From the IMG/VR virus record IMGVR_UViG_3300022905_000072, positions 1 to 21,792 of that record: a DNA stretch of 21,792 nucleotides. One strand, 5' to 3'. A model generated the notes under the pieces. That model ran no database searches and was not told where the DNA came from. It saw only the letters and a list, made by a program, of their open reading frames with translations. The stretch is from a virus. Within the stretch, counting starts at the first letter, position 1; the number at the start of each line of letters is the position of its first letter. Of the stretch, positions 8,149 to 15,665 are shown piece by piece. A program made the translations under genes and the position numbers.

Positions 8149-8164
8149 AACAACCTGTAACTTT

Positions 8165-9982
8165 TTATACCAAGTCATAGATATCAAAATTCAATTGTCC
8201 TCCTTTTGCATCTTGCTCTAGAATAACATCAATCTTGTCTTGAATACTTTGATCCATTTCATCATGGATCTCTTCAGCAAAATCAGAAAAATCCAATGTA
8301 AAGAAGAATTCAGAACTATTTATACATGTCATTATTAAATCATCATGACCTAATTGACCTGCATAACTTCCATTTGGCATTTTACCAAATGTGGCTGCTT
8401 CATATACAGTTTGTTTATCTTTTAGTACAATTCTATTTTGTGTAATGTATTTTTTGAAGTTTTGGCAAAATATAGGTTTATTATCCTTTTTAACCTTTAA
8501 GCCGAATTGTTTAGTACGAGCATCTATTCTATGTTTAAATTTAACTACGGCTTCTTCATCAAAATCATTTCTTTGTGGAAATACTGTTTCCATTCTTTTT
8601 ATCAATTCACCTCCAAATAAATTCCATTCTATGATCATTTTTACATTCTCAGAATAAAAAACGTCATATGCTAAAATGTAAAGAGATTTTGCAAACTCTT
8701 CAATAGTATGTTCATTACTTCTAAATCTTCCAACTTGTCTTATTCTATAAAAGTCAATAAAACTACCAGGCGATGATACCTTTGCCCAATCCTTTTCATC
8801 CATGAGTTCTATCTTAAAAATATTAATGATAGAATAATCCCCACCGGTACCTTCTGCAATGTCTACCGAAAAACACCAATAATTAGAATTATCTTCGCAT
8901 TCTTCTAAATTAAAGTCTGGATCCCATAATAAGCCATCATATTCTACTTGCTCATCTTCAAACTCTACCATTTCACGATGTACAAATTCTAATTCTCCTT
9001 CTTTTAGTTTTTTAAGACTATCTGCTCCTAACAGTAATGAAGAGCTTGCAATAAATTGATTTCCGTATTGTCTATTAAATGCTTCTTCACTACCTAAGTT
9101 GGCAACTTCTTGTCTCATCCATGCCTCATCTCTTCCAGGGACATCCCACCAATCAACTCGGAATGGTGTATATTCACTTAACCCAGATTCAGCTGCGGAG
9201 TAAATATCATAAAACTTATTAAAGCCATTAGGGGTGCTCGTAATAATAACCTTCGAGTTTGAAGAAGCAGATACCGTAGGATATACGTTTTCATAAAAAG
9301 TTTCTACAAAGTTTTGGGGTATATGGGCAAACTCATCCATGAATAGCAAATGGATAGTAAAACCAATTGCCGCTTTCTTAGTTGTAGTTTGACCAATGAT
9401 TCTACAGCCATTATCAAATTTGGAATTAAATACATCCCATTTAAGTACACCTGGCTTTAAGAAAAAGGGTAAGTGTTCTAAAATAGTTTTTCCTTTGTCA
9501 ATAATTTCTCTTGTGGTTGCACCTTTGTTTGAAAGTACTAATGCGTTCTTATCAAAATTAAAAAGAACATACCATGCAATAAAAATTGAAGAACATATTG
9601 TTTTACCAACCTGCCTACTAGCTAAACAAATATTAAATCTCTCTGCCTGAAACTGCCTTAACATCTCTTCTTGATAAGGTCTTAATTGAATTGTCTGCAA
9701 ACCATGATCGGTCATTACAGTACAATACGTATTTGCAAAGTACACAATATCGGTTGCGCACTTTTTTATTTCCTTTATTTCATGAGGAGTATAATTAAAA
9801 ACAATGTTACCTTTTCTAAGATTAGGATTACCTTCGTAGAACGGTGTTGCTTTAGGTTTATAGCCTTCTTCCAATGCAAGCATAAGTTGCTCAACACCTT
9901 CACTTGTCCATGAAAAGGCTTGTTCAGCTTTACCTACACTAAAGTCAAATCCTGCACTAGGTGCTTGTGGTTTCTGTGGCAT
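8165..9982 (-). CDS. 17: Terminase large subunit (T4 gp17-like), ATPase and nuclease
   Basis: Packaging motor of 605 residues, close to T4 gp17 (610). The ATPase half has Walker A SRQVGKT at 122-128, Walker B LLFMDE at 212-217 and the coupling motif TSTPNG at 248-253. The RNase H-fold nuclease half has D374 in SVDIAEGTGGDYS, a candidate acidic residue E452 in IIEWNLFGGEL, and D547-D548 in GHDDL. All catalytic positions I can see are intact. It would cut concatemeric DNA and pump it into proheads at the portal. It overlaps the co-chaperonin gene by 26 bases, and the small subunit is one gene upstream, as in T4 apart from that insertion. No promoter is evident, so it is probably translated from the transcript starting before the small subunit. 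Confidence 0.97.
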   Translation of the reverse strand: MPQKPQAPSAGFDFSVGKAEQAFSWTSEGVEQLMLALEEGYKPKATPFYEGNPNLRKGNIVFNYTPHEIKEIKKCATDIVYFANTYCTVMTDHGLQTIQLRPYQEEMLRQFQAERFNICLASRQVGKTICSSIFIAWYVLFNFDKNALVLSNKGATTREIIDKGKTILEHLPFFLKPGVLKWDVFNSKFDNGCRIIGQTTTKKAAIGFTIHLLFMDEFAHIPQNFVETFYENVYPTVSASSNSKVIITSTPNGFNKFYDIYSAAESGLSEYTPFRVDWWDVPGRDEAWMRQEVANLGSEEAFNRQYGNQFIASSSLLLGADSLKKLKEGELEFVHREMVEFEDEQVEYDGLLWDPDFNLEECEDNSNYWCFSVDIAEGTGGDYSIINIFKIELMDEKDWAKVSSPGSFIDFYRIRQVGRFRSNEHTIEEFAKSLYILAYDVFYSENVKMIIEWNLFGGELIKRMETVFPQRNDFDEEAVVKFKHRIDARTKQFGLKVKKDNKPIFCQNFKKYITQNRIVLKDKQTVYEAATFGKMPNGSYAGQLGHDDLIMTCINSSEFFFTLDFSDFAEEIHDEMDQSIQDKIDVILEQDAKGGQLNFDIYDLV

Positions 9983-10241
9983 CTTCTTTTATTACGGCTA
10001 GGATATGATTAATATGTAAGATTTCATATCTTTTATCATCAAAGGTATATTCTGTACCTTTTCCTATTGTTTTTATTACTTTGTCACCTTTCTTAACTTC
10101 TAATCCATCTGATGCTTCAATAACTAAAGCCTTGCGGTTATACTTTTCTTCAGGAATCCATAAACCTCCCTTGGTTTGTGTTTCTTGTGGTATTTCTTCA
10201 GTGAGAATGTAATCATTCTTCATTTTCATCTTCGTCAACAT
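9957..10241 (-). CDS. GroES-like co-chaperonin (functional analogue of T4 gp31)
   Basis: Up to 94 residues, the usual Cpn10 size. It follows the co-chaperonin pattern: K-N-D-Y-I-L-T-E-E opening strand, TKGGLWIP at the mobile-loop/roof boundary, a K-A-L-V-I-E-A strand, then V-K-K-G-D-K-V, the G-D-x-V hallmark, and the closing strands R-Y-E-I-L-H-I-N-H-I-L-A-V-I. The segment between TEE and GGLWIP is short, so the mobile loop is compact. A phage co-chaperonin would replace GroES on host GroEL, as T4 gp31 does for folding the capsid protein. Three in-frame ATGs (10241, 10229, 10223) all overlap the small terminase gene. The family's usual spacing favours 10229, but I give the longest frame. The gene sits between the two terminase genes, which is not its T4 location. 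Confidence 0.8.
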   Translation of the reverse strand: MLTKMKMKNDYILTEEIPQETQTKGGLWIPEEKYNRKALVIEASDGLEVKKGDKVIKTIGKGTEYTFDDKRYEILHINHILAVIKEDATETTST

Positions 10242-10821
10242 CTTGAATATCTTCTTCGTTAATAGTTTCTTGTAATGCTCTCATTAAATCTTTAGTACCT
10301 CTAGATTTTAATCCTGATGTTTTTGATCTTGAATCCCCTTCAGGGCTTCCATGATAAACATCTATATCTCTACTTGTCTTTTTAGCATTTTCTTCAATAG
10401 CTACCATGTACATGGTTTGACTCTTTATGATGTCTAAAAGAGTTCTTTGCAAATCACTAAGTACTTCAAACATCCTAGGAGAAACATCCCCTTCATTAAT
10501 TATGTCCATTAAACTAGATATAGCAACTTCGCTGTTCTCCATCTGCCTTATCAACATTCCTAAAGCATATTCGTCTAATTGTGCCTTTGCTTGAATGTAT
10601 TCATGCTCGGCTATAATTTCTTCACTTAAATAAAATTTAAGAAGACTAGTCATTACCTTTTTAGCCTTTCCTTTGGCTTTAGTTAATGCAACGGCTTGAG
10701 TACCTTCTGCCCTAACCTTAGGTAATTGTGGAGTATCATCTAATCCAGGAACTTCATCAGGTAAATCATTAAGTAAATCCCCAATGCTATCTCTAAACTT
10801 TTCTTTCGGGTTTTCTTCCAT
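10213..10821 (-). CDS. 16: Terminase small subunit (T4 gp16-like)
   Basis: A 202-residue, mostly helical, acidic protein (T4 gp16 has 164). The central region has two long helices. SPRMFEVLSDLQRTLLDIIK at about 115-134 resembles the T4 gp16 segment with S-P-R-x-x-E-V followed by regularly spaced leucines. Disordered acidic ends flank the core, and the tail finishes DVDEDENEE. Small terminases form rings that recognise phage DNA and stimulate the large subunit ATPase. Position supports the call: it lies just upstream of gene 17 with only the co-chaperonin between. A promoter-like GGAATATATAATA stands 17 bases before the ATG. I could not identify a helix-turn-helix with certainty. Confidence 0.72.
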   Translation of the reverse strand: MEENPKEKFRDSIGDLLNDLPDEVPGLDDTPQLPKVRAEGTQAVALTKAKGKAKKVMTSLLKFYLSEEIIAEHEYIQAKAQLDEYALGMLIRQMENSEVAISSLMDIINEGDVSPRMFEVLSDLQRTLLDIIKSQTMYMVAIEENAKKTSRDIDVYHGSPEGDSRSKTSGLKSRGTKDLMRALQETINEEDIQDVDEDENEE

Positions 10822-10837
10822 TAATACTAAATTTGTA

Positions 10838-10848
10838 TTATATATTCC
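10838..10848 (-). promoter_or_regulatory. Late-promoter-like motif before the small terminase gene
   Basis: Reverse-strand GGAATATATAA, continuing TACAAAT, in the 32-base gap between the 651-residue virion gene and the gene 16-like ATG at 10821. The AATATATAA core is identical to those before the tube, endonuclease, coiled-coil and membrane-protein genes. Confidence 0.5.
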
Positions 10849-10853
10849 AAATT

Positions 10854-12809
10854 TTAACGGGCATCAGAAACTGTCTGAAGTAACAATTCTGGTGAAGCGT
10901 TATCCAGCAATAAAGTTAAATGAGTATCTTTAACAACGTATTGACTAAGAATTAAGCTTTGTAATTCTTCTTCTATTGGTTTTTCCCAAATTCTTATATT
11001 AGTTAAATCGGTCTGTGATCCTAAAAGTTTCCATTTTAAATCATTTACTACACCTACGGGCGTATAAGTCTTTGATTCGTAAAAAATCTTAGATAGTTTT
11101 GCTGTAAGGTTAGGATTTATTGAACCTGATGTTTCTGGTGTGTCATAGACATAAAGACTTAACTGCCTAGAAGTAGCATTAAGATTAATTACAAATGCAT
11201 ACCATTCATCTTTTGCCAATGATTGGGTCAATTTCCACTTATAATACTTGTCGTTTATTTTCATAATAAACCAATTAGGAGTATAAGTAAGAGATACAAA
11301 TTGCGTCGGTGGAAGTAAACCATTTTCATAAATCATAAAATTATTACTCGTCTCCTTGTTAAACTTAGGAGTACCTGAAGTAACATTATCTACATACGAT
11401 TCATCTAAAGTAATAGAATCTCCATCTATTTTAATTATCTTAGCTATTCCATTATATGATTGTGTTCCACTAATAGAAATCCAATCGCCAACATTTAAGG
11501 CTTGACCAAAGGTAGGTAATCCACCAGTATTAAATTTAACTTTTCCATTGTCATCTACTATAGAAAGAATTAATACATTAGTTCCTATAGGCGATTTATA
11601 CTGAGGTCTTGCCCAAAACGTAAAGGCCCTGTCTTCTTCCGCTGCCCATCCTTGATTATATCTGTATTCAATGGCTTCTTCTGCAGTTCTCATTGAATCT
11701 AATTCATAATGATATTTAGATATGATAGTCCATTCATTATAAACATTTTCTTCTTTAATAATTAGCTTCTTATCTAATACCCTTCTTACATAATCATTAC
11801 ATAAACTTCCTATAGTGTTATATTGATTAGGTTTTCTAACGTCTTCAAATTCATCTTCTCTTTCTACTTTAAATTTATCTAAATCTGAAACTAATGCTTT
11901 AGTATCAGCTTCTGCATTCTTACCTGCAAGAGAATCACTAAAACCAACGGCTGTCCTTTGTTGATATGGTACAAGACTTACTCTCCAATAAGAGCCACTG
12001 TAGAGAAAATCATCAGCTTCGGCAATAGCGTCAACTTCATACATTCGATTCATATATTGTTTAAAGTACAAATAGTCTCTCATTTCTGGTTTCGCACCAG
12101 CACCGAAGACTGCTTCAAATGCAGATTTAACAATATGAACTTCAAACTGAACCGGAAAATCCATCATCATTGGATTAAACTGAATCTCCCTTGTAGGTAA
12201 TTCATTATCAGGAATAAGTATCTTTACTTCAGCTTCTTGAATAACATCAAATAATGAATATTCTTTTAAAATAACATCTCTACTTCTTTGGTCAGCTTTA
12301 GTCTTAAAATAGTCAACACAGAACCCAAAAAGATTAGAAGTTACTGCTGAAAGCTGATCATACATTGCAGATGCTCTACTTAAATCATAAGGATTCCACG
12401 ATTCACCGCAACAATCCACTACTAGGTTTGGTAACCCAATACATCCTTCAGCACCACATTCTATTTGCGGAACTCTACATATTACACCACCATCTGTTAC
12501 CAGCTCTAATGCAATAGATTCGAATTCCAAAGTGCCATCGCCCACCTGTTCATACCTATATTGAATCCAAAATGGTTTATTTGGATCTAATAATAAAGCT
12601 TCCAGATTCGCATTAGTAAGAGTGATATAATCAGAATATGTTACACCGTCTGTACCCCACCTAAATTGCTTATTAAAATAAACACCAGTATTTTCGCCTT
12701 TGGTAACATCAGTATATCCTAATACCTCAACCACATTTTTATAAGGCTCTTGGAGGCTAATTAATATAGCATCCCCGTTGGCATTTGTCGTAGTTCCGTT
12801 AACTGCCAT
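10854..12809 (-). CDS. Virion structural protein with lectin-like (LamG/ConA) C-terminal domain
   Basis: A 651-residue protein with three visible parts. Residues 1-120 look like a beta-sandwich with an aromatic core (FRWGTDGVTYSDYI). Residues 120-350 are mixed alpha/beta, starting with a cysteine cluster (C111, C118, C123 and the CC pair near 133), then FEVHIVKSAFEAVFG and a tyrosine-rich stretch. From about 405 a laminin-G/concanavalin-like fold begins (AFTFWARPQY), continues with WYAFVINLNATSRQLSLYVY and closes with TDLTNIRIWEKPIEEE. That fold seems interrupted at about 435-485 by a small beta domain (NVGDWISISGTQSYNG, then ITLDESYV). The gene lies just before the terminase genes, the region where T4 encodes neck proteins 13-15. 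Location and sugar-binding-type fold suggest a neck, collar or surface decoration protein; I do not recognise a named family. Confidence 0.55.
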   Translation of the reverse strand: MAVNGTTTNANGDAILISLQEPYKNVVEVLGYTDVTKGENTGVYFNKQFRWGTDGVTYSDYITLTNANLEALLLDPNKPFWIQYRYEQVGDGTLEFESIALELVTDGGVICRVPQIECGAEGCIGLPNLVVDCCGESWNPYDLSRASAMYDQLSAVTSNLFGFCVDYFKTKADQRSRDVILKEYSLFDVIQEAEVKILIPDNELPTREIQFNPMMMDFPVQFEVHIVKSAFEAVFGAGAKPEMRDYLYFKQYMNRMYEVDAIAEADDFLYSGSYWRVSLVPYQQRTAVGFSDSLAGKNAEADTKALVSDLDKFKVEREDEFEDVRKPNQYNTIGSLCNDYVRRVLDKKLIIKEENVYNEWTIISKYHYELDSMRTAEEAIEYRYNQGWAAEEDRAFTFWARPQYKSPIGTNVLILSIVDDNGKVKFNTGGLPTFGQALNVGDWISISGTQSYNGIAKIIKIDGDSITLDESYVDNVTSGTPKFNKETSNNFMIYENGLLPPTQFVSLTYTPNWFIMKINDKYYKWKLTQSLAKDEWYAFVINLNATSRQLSLYVYDTPETSGSINPNLTAKLSKIFYESKTYTPVGVVNDLKWKLLGSQTDLTNIRIWEKPIEEELQSLILSQYVVKDTHLTLLLDNASPELLLQTVSDAR

Positions 12810-12812
12810 TAA

Positions 12813-13073
12813 TTATGAGTTTATTTGTTGTTCCTTACTTTCACTGGTTTTCTTAGCCCAGATTTTATCAGCTGAAGCTAATCCTAAACCGCCGATACAA
12901 ATAGCAGCAACTGCATTTACAATTGATGGTTCTACCGGGTGTTCAGTATAAAGATTAATAAATAAAGCTGCACATAAAGAAAGACCTGCAACTATACCAA
13001 TAAATCTTTTTGATGAAGGTGTACCTTTTTCGTCTCGTAAGAGCCCACTGACCCAATTAATTATCTTTTTCAT
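12813..13073 (-). CDS. Small two-helix membrane protein, holin candidate
   Basis: An 86-residue protein from ATG at 13073; a TTG at 13079 would add two residues but is less likely. A basic, amphipathic N-terminus containing RDEKGTPSSKRF precedes TM1 (about 24-42, FIGIVAGLSLCAALFINLY). A short acidic loop with two prolines follows, then TM2 (about 50-68, IVNAVAAICIGGLGLAS) and a charged tail ending KEQQINS. Size and topology fit class II holins or other small phage membrane proteins. No endolysin is visible nearby, so holin is only a candidate. It ends three bases before the virion structural gene, and the promoter-like motif upstream could serve both. Confidence 0.55.
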   Translation of the reverse strand: MKKIINWVSGLLRDEKGTPSSKRFIGIVAGLSLCAALFINLYTEHPVEPSIVNAVAAICIGGLGLASADKIWAKKTSESKEQQINS

Positions 13074-13090
13074 ATACAAACATTATTTGT

Positions 13091-13100
13091 TTATATATTC
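13091..13100 (-). promoter_or_regulatory. Late-promoter-like motif before the membrane-protein gene
   Basis: Reverse-strand GAATATATAA, whose first base overlaps the last base of the methyltransferase-like gene stop codon. It lies 18 bases upstream of ATG at 13073 and marks the probable switch from the replication/modification block to the morphogenesis block. Confidence 0.48.
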
Positions 13101-13621
13101 TACATCTCTGAACTTCCGCCAATATTCCAAGCAATGATCTTACCGTTAGGCTTTAAAATAGATTTAAGCTGGTCCCATGGTACAAATAAATTTTCATTTC
13201 CGCCAGAAGGATCCCAGTAAACTATATCGAATTTTTCGTTTTCAAATGTACTTTCATAATTAAAATTAAACGCATCTCCAATGATAACTCTAATATCATC
13301 AATGTTTTTGGTTTCAAGATTAATCACTTCTTGGTTTTTTTCAATGACTGTTAAGCGTGCATTCCTTTTTCTAATCATTTCATTAATAAATCCTATGCCA
13401 TACCCAATTGATAAAACATTACATTCATTAAAGATAGAGTCAAAAAAAAGTTTATTGGTTGAATGTTCAACTTCAGTATTAGACATTAACAGCTCTTTAG
13501 TATCAGTATCCCATAAAACCTCATATTCATTTCCTATTGCTGAATTACTAAAATATTGATTCCAAGAAACAGAAGGCAATTCAGAAATTCCATTAAATGT
13601 ATAAGATTCTCTTTTTAACAT
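13100..13621 (-). CDS. SAM-dependent methyltransferase-like (spermidine-synthase-like fold)
   Basis: A 173-residue Rossmann-type protein. Motif I is NVLSIGYGIGF at about 68-78, followed by an acidic ribose-binding position (E94 in LTVIEKNQ), an I-I-G-D-A-F motif with D116, motif IV FDIVYWDPSGG at 131-141, and a final L-K-P-N-G-K strand-loop. The first 50 residues form the short beta lead-in typical of spermidine-synthase-like methyltransferases. The core is nearly complete but short and ends soon after strand 5, so strands 6 and 7 are minimal. The substrate cannot be deduced: a nucleotide, sugar, polyamine or protein is possible. The start codon overlaps the preceding stop by one base (TAATG), suggesting coupled translation. 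Confidence 0.65.
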   Translation of the reverse strand: MLKRESYTFNGISELPSVSWNQYFSNSAIGNEYEVLWDTDTKELLMSNTEVEHSTNKLFFDSIFNECNVLSIGYGIGFINEMIRKRNARLTVIEKNQEVINLETKNIDDIRVIIGDAFNFNYESTFENEKFDIVYWDPSGGNENLFVPWDQLKSILKPNGKIIAWNIGGSSEM

Positions 13622-14289
13622 TAGAACGGGGTATAATCAGTTTTTACAATCAATGTAGGATCATCTTCCTCCAACTTAGGGTCAATATGATCCACTATGT
13701 TAAACATATCTATTTTACCATCAATCTCCATTGAAGCTAAAATGTCTATTATGGCAGTTGCCTTCATGTAGAAATAAGGCTTTCTCTCAAGATACTTATT
13801 TTTAAGAATTTTAAACTCGATAAGAGTTTTGTTAAATTTATCTAATTCTTCCCTAGAAAAAATCTGTGTTAAATCAAAAATTCCTTCAACTATTTTAAAA
13901 TGAAAACTATGAATCGGTAAACCATTTTCATTCTTAATAAGTCGCGTATATTTTTTATCGTTATTAACAGTAAATGTTAAAAACTGAATGTTTTCTAACT
14001 TTCTAAAAATTGACCATAAAAAATAAATTGAATTAGGCTTTATTGAAGGATCAGGAATTAAACCTAAATCTTGTACCTTTTCAATTTCATTTCTAATTCT
14101 TTTAGAGGTTTTAATTGCATTAATAAACGAAGATACCTTTACTGTATATTCACCATCTACTTTAGATAGGTTTTTGCATTCTTTTTTAACTCTACTTATT
14201 ATGATGCTATCAAAATAGTCATACTTAAATAGGACAAAAGAAATATGTGTAGGTATTCCTAATTCGAAGGTATTATCTATTAGCATCAT
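13621..14289 (-). CDS. Hypothetical protein, 222 residues
   Basis: I do not recognise this protein. It starts MMLIDNTFELGIPTHISF, is lysine- and isoleucine-rich, and appears to be mixed alpha/beta with no membrane segment, signal peptide or cysteine pairs. A patterned region at about 95-135 (SIYFLWSIFRKLENIQFL, then FHFKIVEGIFDLTQIF) suggests a compact globular core. It ends acidic (PKLEEDDPTL). It overlaps the gp62-like gene by 17 bases and shares one base with the methyltransferase-like gene, so the three form a tight translational unit. That placement between a replication-accessory gene and a modification gene hints at nucleic-acid metabolism, but nothing in the sequence confirms it. Confidence 0.6.
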   Translation of the reverse strand: MMLIDNTFELGIPTHISFVLFKYDYFDSIIISRVKKECKNLSKVDGEYTVKVSSFINAIKTSKRIRNEIEKVQDLGLIPDPSIKPNSIYFLWSIFRKLENIQFLTFTVNNDKKYTRLIKNENGLPIHSFHFKIVEGIFDLTQIFSREELDKFNKTLIEFKILKNKYLERKPYFYMKATAIIDILASMEIDGKIDMFNIVDHIDPKLEEDDPTLIVKTDYTPF

Positions 14290-14692
14290 TTCCCATCTGT
14301 TTTTCTAATATATCTATCGAGGATTGAATTAGTGATGGATTGTATTTTAATGCTTCTCTATATTCTCTTTCCCCAATCTCATTAAGTTTCATGTAAAATT
14401 CTAATGCCTTTGGATTAGGAGCCCATTCCTTTTCCTTTTGCTTTTGTGTCTTTTTTACTTTTGTGTAAATAAAACCAGGTACTCTATTAAATTTAGATGA
14501 TACTAAGCGCCATGCCTCGGCTTGGCCAACGGGGTCTATTTTAAGAGAGTTAAATAAGTTAGCTTGGATTGGGAACTTAATACTCATAAATCTATTAGTC
14601 ATAAATGAATTTTTAGATTTATCATAATTAGATAACTTATCCCAGTGTTGATCTTTACCAAACAAAACCTTTATGTAATCAAATAATTTCAT
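14273..14692 (-). CDS. 62: Probable clamp-loader small subunit (T4 gp62-like)
   Basis: A 139-residue protein. The N-terminus MKLFDYIKVLFGKDQHWDKL, then N-S-F-M-T-N-R-F-M-S at about 28-37 and a Q-A-N-L-F-N motif, resemble gp62 proteins of diverged T4-like phages such as cyanophages, where an F-(L/M)-x-N-R-x-(L/M)-S element follows a short N-terminal helix. A basic linker with K-K-T-Q-K-Q-K follows and the C-terminus is helical. T4 gp62 (187 residues) is longer and poorly conserved. gp62 joins four gp44 subunits to load the sliding clamp. In T4 the gene lies next to 44; here it is about 2.4 kb downstream of 44 but shares a promoter-like motif with it. The call rests on short motifs remembered from the family. 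Confidence 0.5.
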   Translation of the reverse strand: MKLFDYIKVLFGKDQHWDKLSNYDKSKNSFMTNRFMSIKFPIQANLFNSLKIDPVGQAEAWRLVSSKFNRVPGFIYTKVKKTQKQKEKEWAPNPKALEFYMKLNEIGEREYREALKYNPSLIQSSIDILEKQMGNDANR

Positions 14693-14702
14693 TAACCTAT
14701 TT

Positions 14703-14714
14703 TATATTTATATG
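14703..14714 (-). promoter_or_regulatory. Promoter-like motif CATATAAATATA before the gp62-like gene
   Basis: The reverse strand contains TATAAATA (14705-14712), identical to the T4 late-promoter box, inside CATATAAATATA. The 3' end of that 8-mer lies 13 bases upstream of the ATG at 14692. The longer element matches the one upstream of gene 44 in 11 of 12 positions and differs from the AATATATAA group. Confidence 0.45.
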
Positions 14715-14732
14715 AATAACTTTGCAGTTTGT

Positions 14733-15662
14733 TTATGATTCATCCAATCTTTCCCAAGTACGAGACGAGACTTTTTTACTAGGGTCTTCCATCATTTCTT
14801 TCATTTTACTAACTTGGTATTTATGACCATCATCCCAAATATCTGGAGATTTTTCCAAAGCATCAATCTTACCTTTAACCAACCACGGTGGTACTCTTTG
14901 ACCCCAAGACCACTCACCAACATGTTCAACTAAATTTTTCTTATCTTCACTATAAAAAGAAATTGCCCAATGATTTTTTTCTGACTTATCATTAATAATA
15001 TTATTGTATGCATTCATTACGTACCATATACCGCCCTCGCAAAATACGTGCTCTTTTATGTAATCTGAATGAACAGCAAGTTCCACTAGTTCAGGAATGG
15101 CATCTTCTTTCCACATTTTAATTGCATCTAAAAATTCTTTGGCTCTGGTTAATGAAAATGATGTATCAAATGTACAATCATTAAAATGATTTTTAGATAT
15201 GATGTGATAATTATTCCACTTTGTTAAAGGTAACTCACTAATTTTACGATCAGACTGCTTCGAATACCATTCAGCTTGATAAGCTAAAACTACCTGTAAA
15301 CACCATTTATTTTCATCTAAGTAATTTATTAGATCATCTATCTTAATGTAATTATTTATGATTAGATCATCTTCTTGGTGCCAAATAAAATCATAATCTT
15401 TTTCTAAATTAGATAAGATATCGATTGACTCTTCCCACGTATTAGTTAATCCTTTATTTTCTTCATGAAGTCTTATGTAATTATAACCATGAGATTCTGC
15501 TAAGAACCTCATAGTCTCATCATTTCTATCAGTTGGCATATCATCAATAAATATACCATCTACTTCATGGTCTCCCCAATCTATAAATTCATCTGATGTT
15601 TGTAATGTAGGTATCAGATATTCTAACCTGTTGGTTGACCATAATATTTTGCAAATTTTCAT
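14733..15662 (-). CDS. GT-A type glycosyltransferase
   Basis: A 309-residue cytosolic protein with a nucleotide-sugar-binding Rossmann start (KICKILWSTNRLEYLIPTL) and a donor-site strand GIFIDDMPTDRND at about 36-48. NKGLTNTWEESID at 69-81 is the helix preceding the metal site. The acidic metal-binding motif appears as WHQEDDL (E97, D98, D99) in place of DxD. A second acidic-aromatic region (EHVFCEGGIWYVMNAYNN) may form the acceptor pocket. Family-2-like transferases in T4-like phages modify DNA bases or host/virion glycans. No hydroxymethylating enzyme is in this window, so the acceptor is unknown. It follows the exonuclease gene by three bases, so the two are probably cotranscribed. Confidence 0.75.
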   Translation of the reverse strand: MKICKILWSTNRLEYLIPTLQTSDEFIDWGDHEVDGIFIDDMPTDRNDETMRFLAESHGYNYIRLHEENKGLTNTWEESIDILSNLEKDYDFIWHQEDDLIINNYIKIDDLINYLDENKWCLQVVLAYQAEWYSKQSDRKISELPLTKWNNYHIISKNHFNDCTFDTSFSLTRAKEFLDAIKMWKEDAIPELVELAVHSDYIKEHVFCEGGIWYVMNAYNNIINDKSEKNHWAISFYSEDKKNLVEHVGEWSWGQRVPPWLVKGKIDALEKSPDIWDDGHKYQVSKMKEMMEDPSKKVSSRTWERLDES

Positions 15663-15665
15663 ATT

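Noticed and set aside
8111-8164. Possible terminator between large terminase and sheath genes
   Set aside because: There are T/A tracts but no stem of useful length on the minus strand.
12813-13079. TTG start at 13079 for the membrane protein
   Set aside because: An ATG two codons later gives the same protein and ordinary spacing from the promoter-like motif.
13281-13559. Plus-strand frame opposite the methyltransferase-like gene
   Set aside because: The minus strand carries ordered Rossmann motifs, and the plus-strand frame has none.
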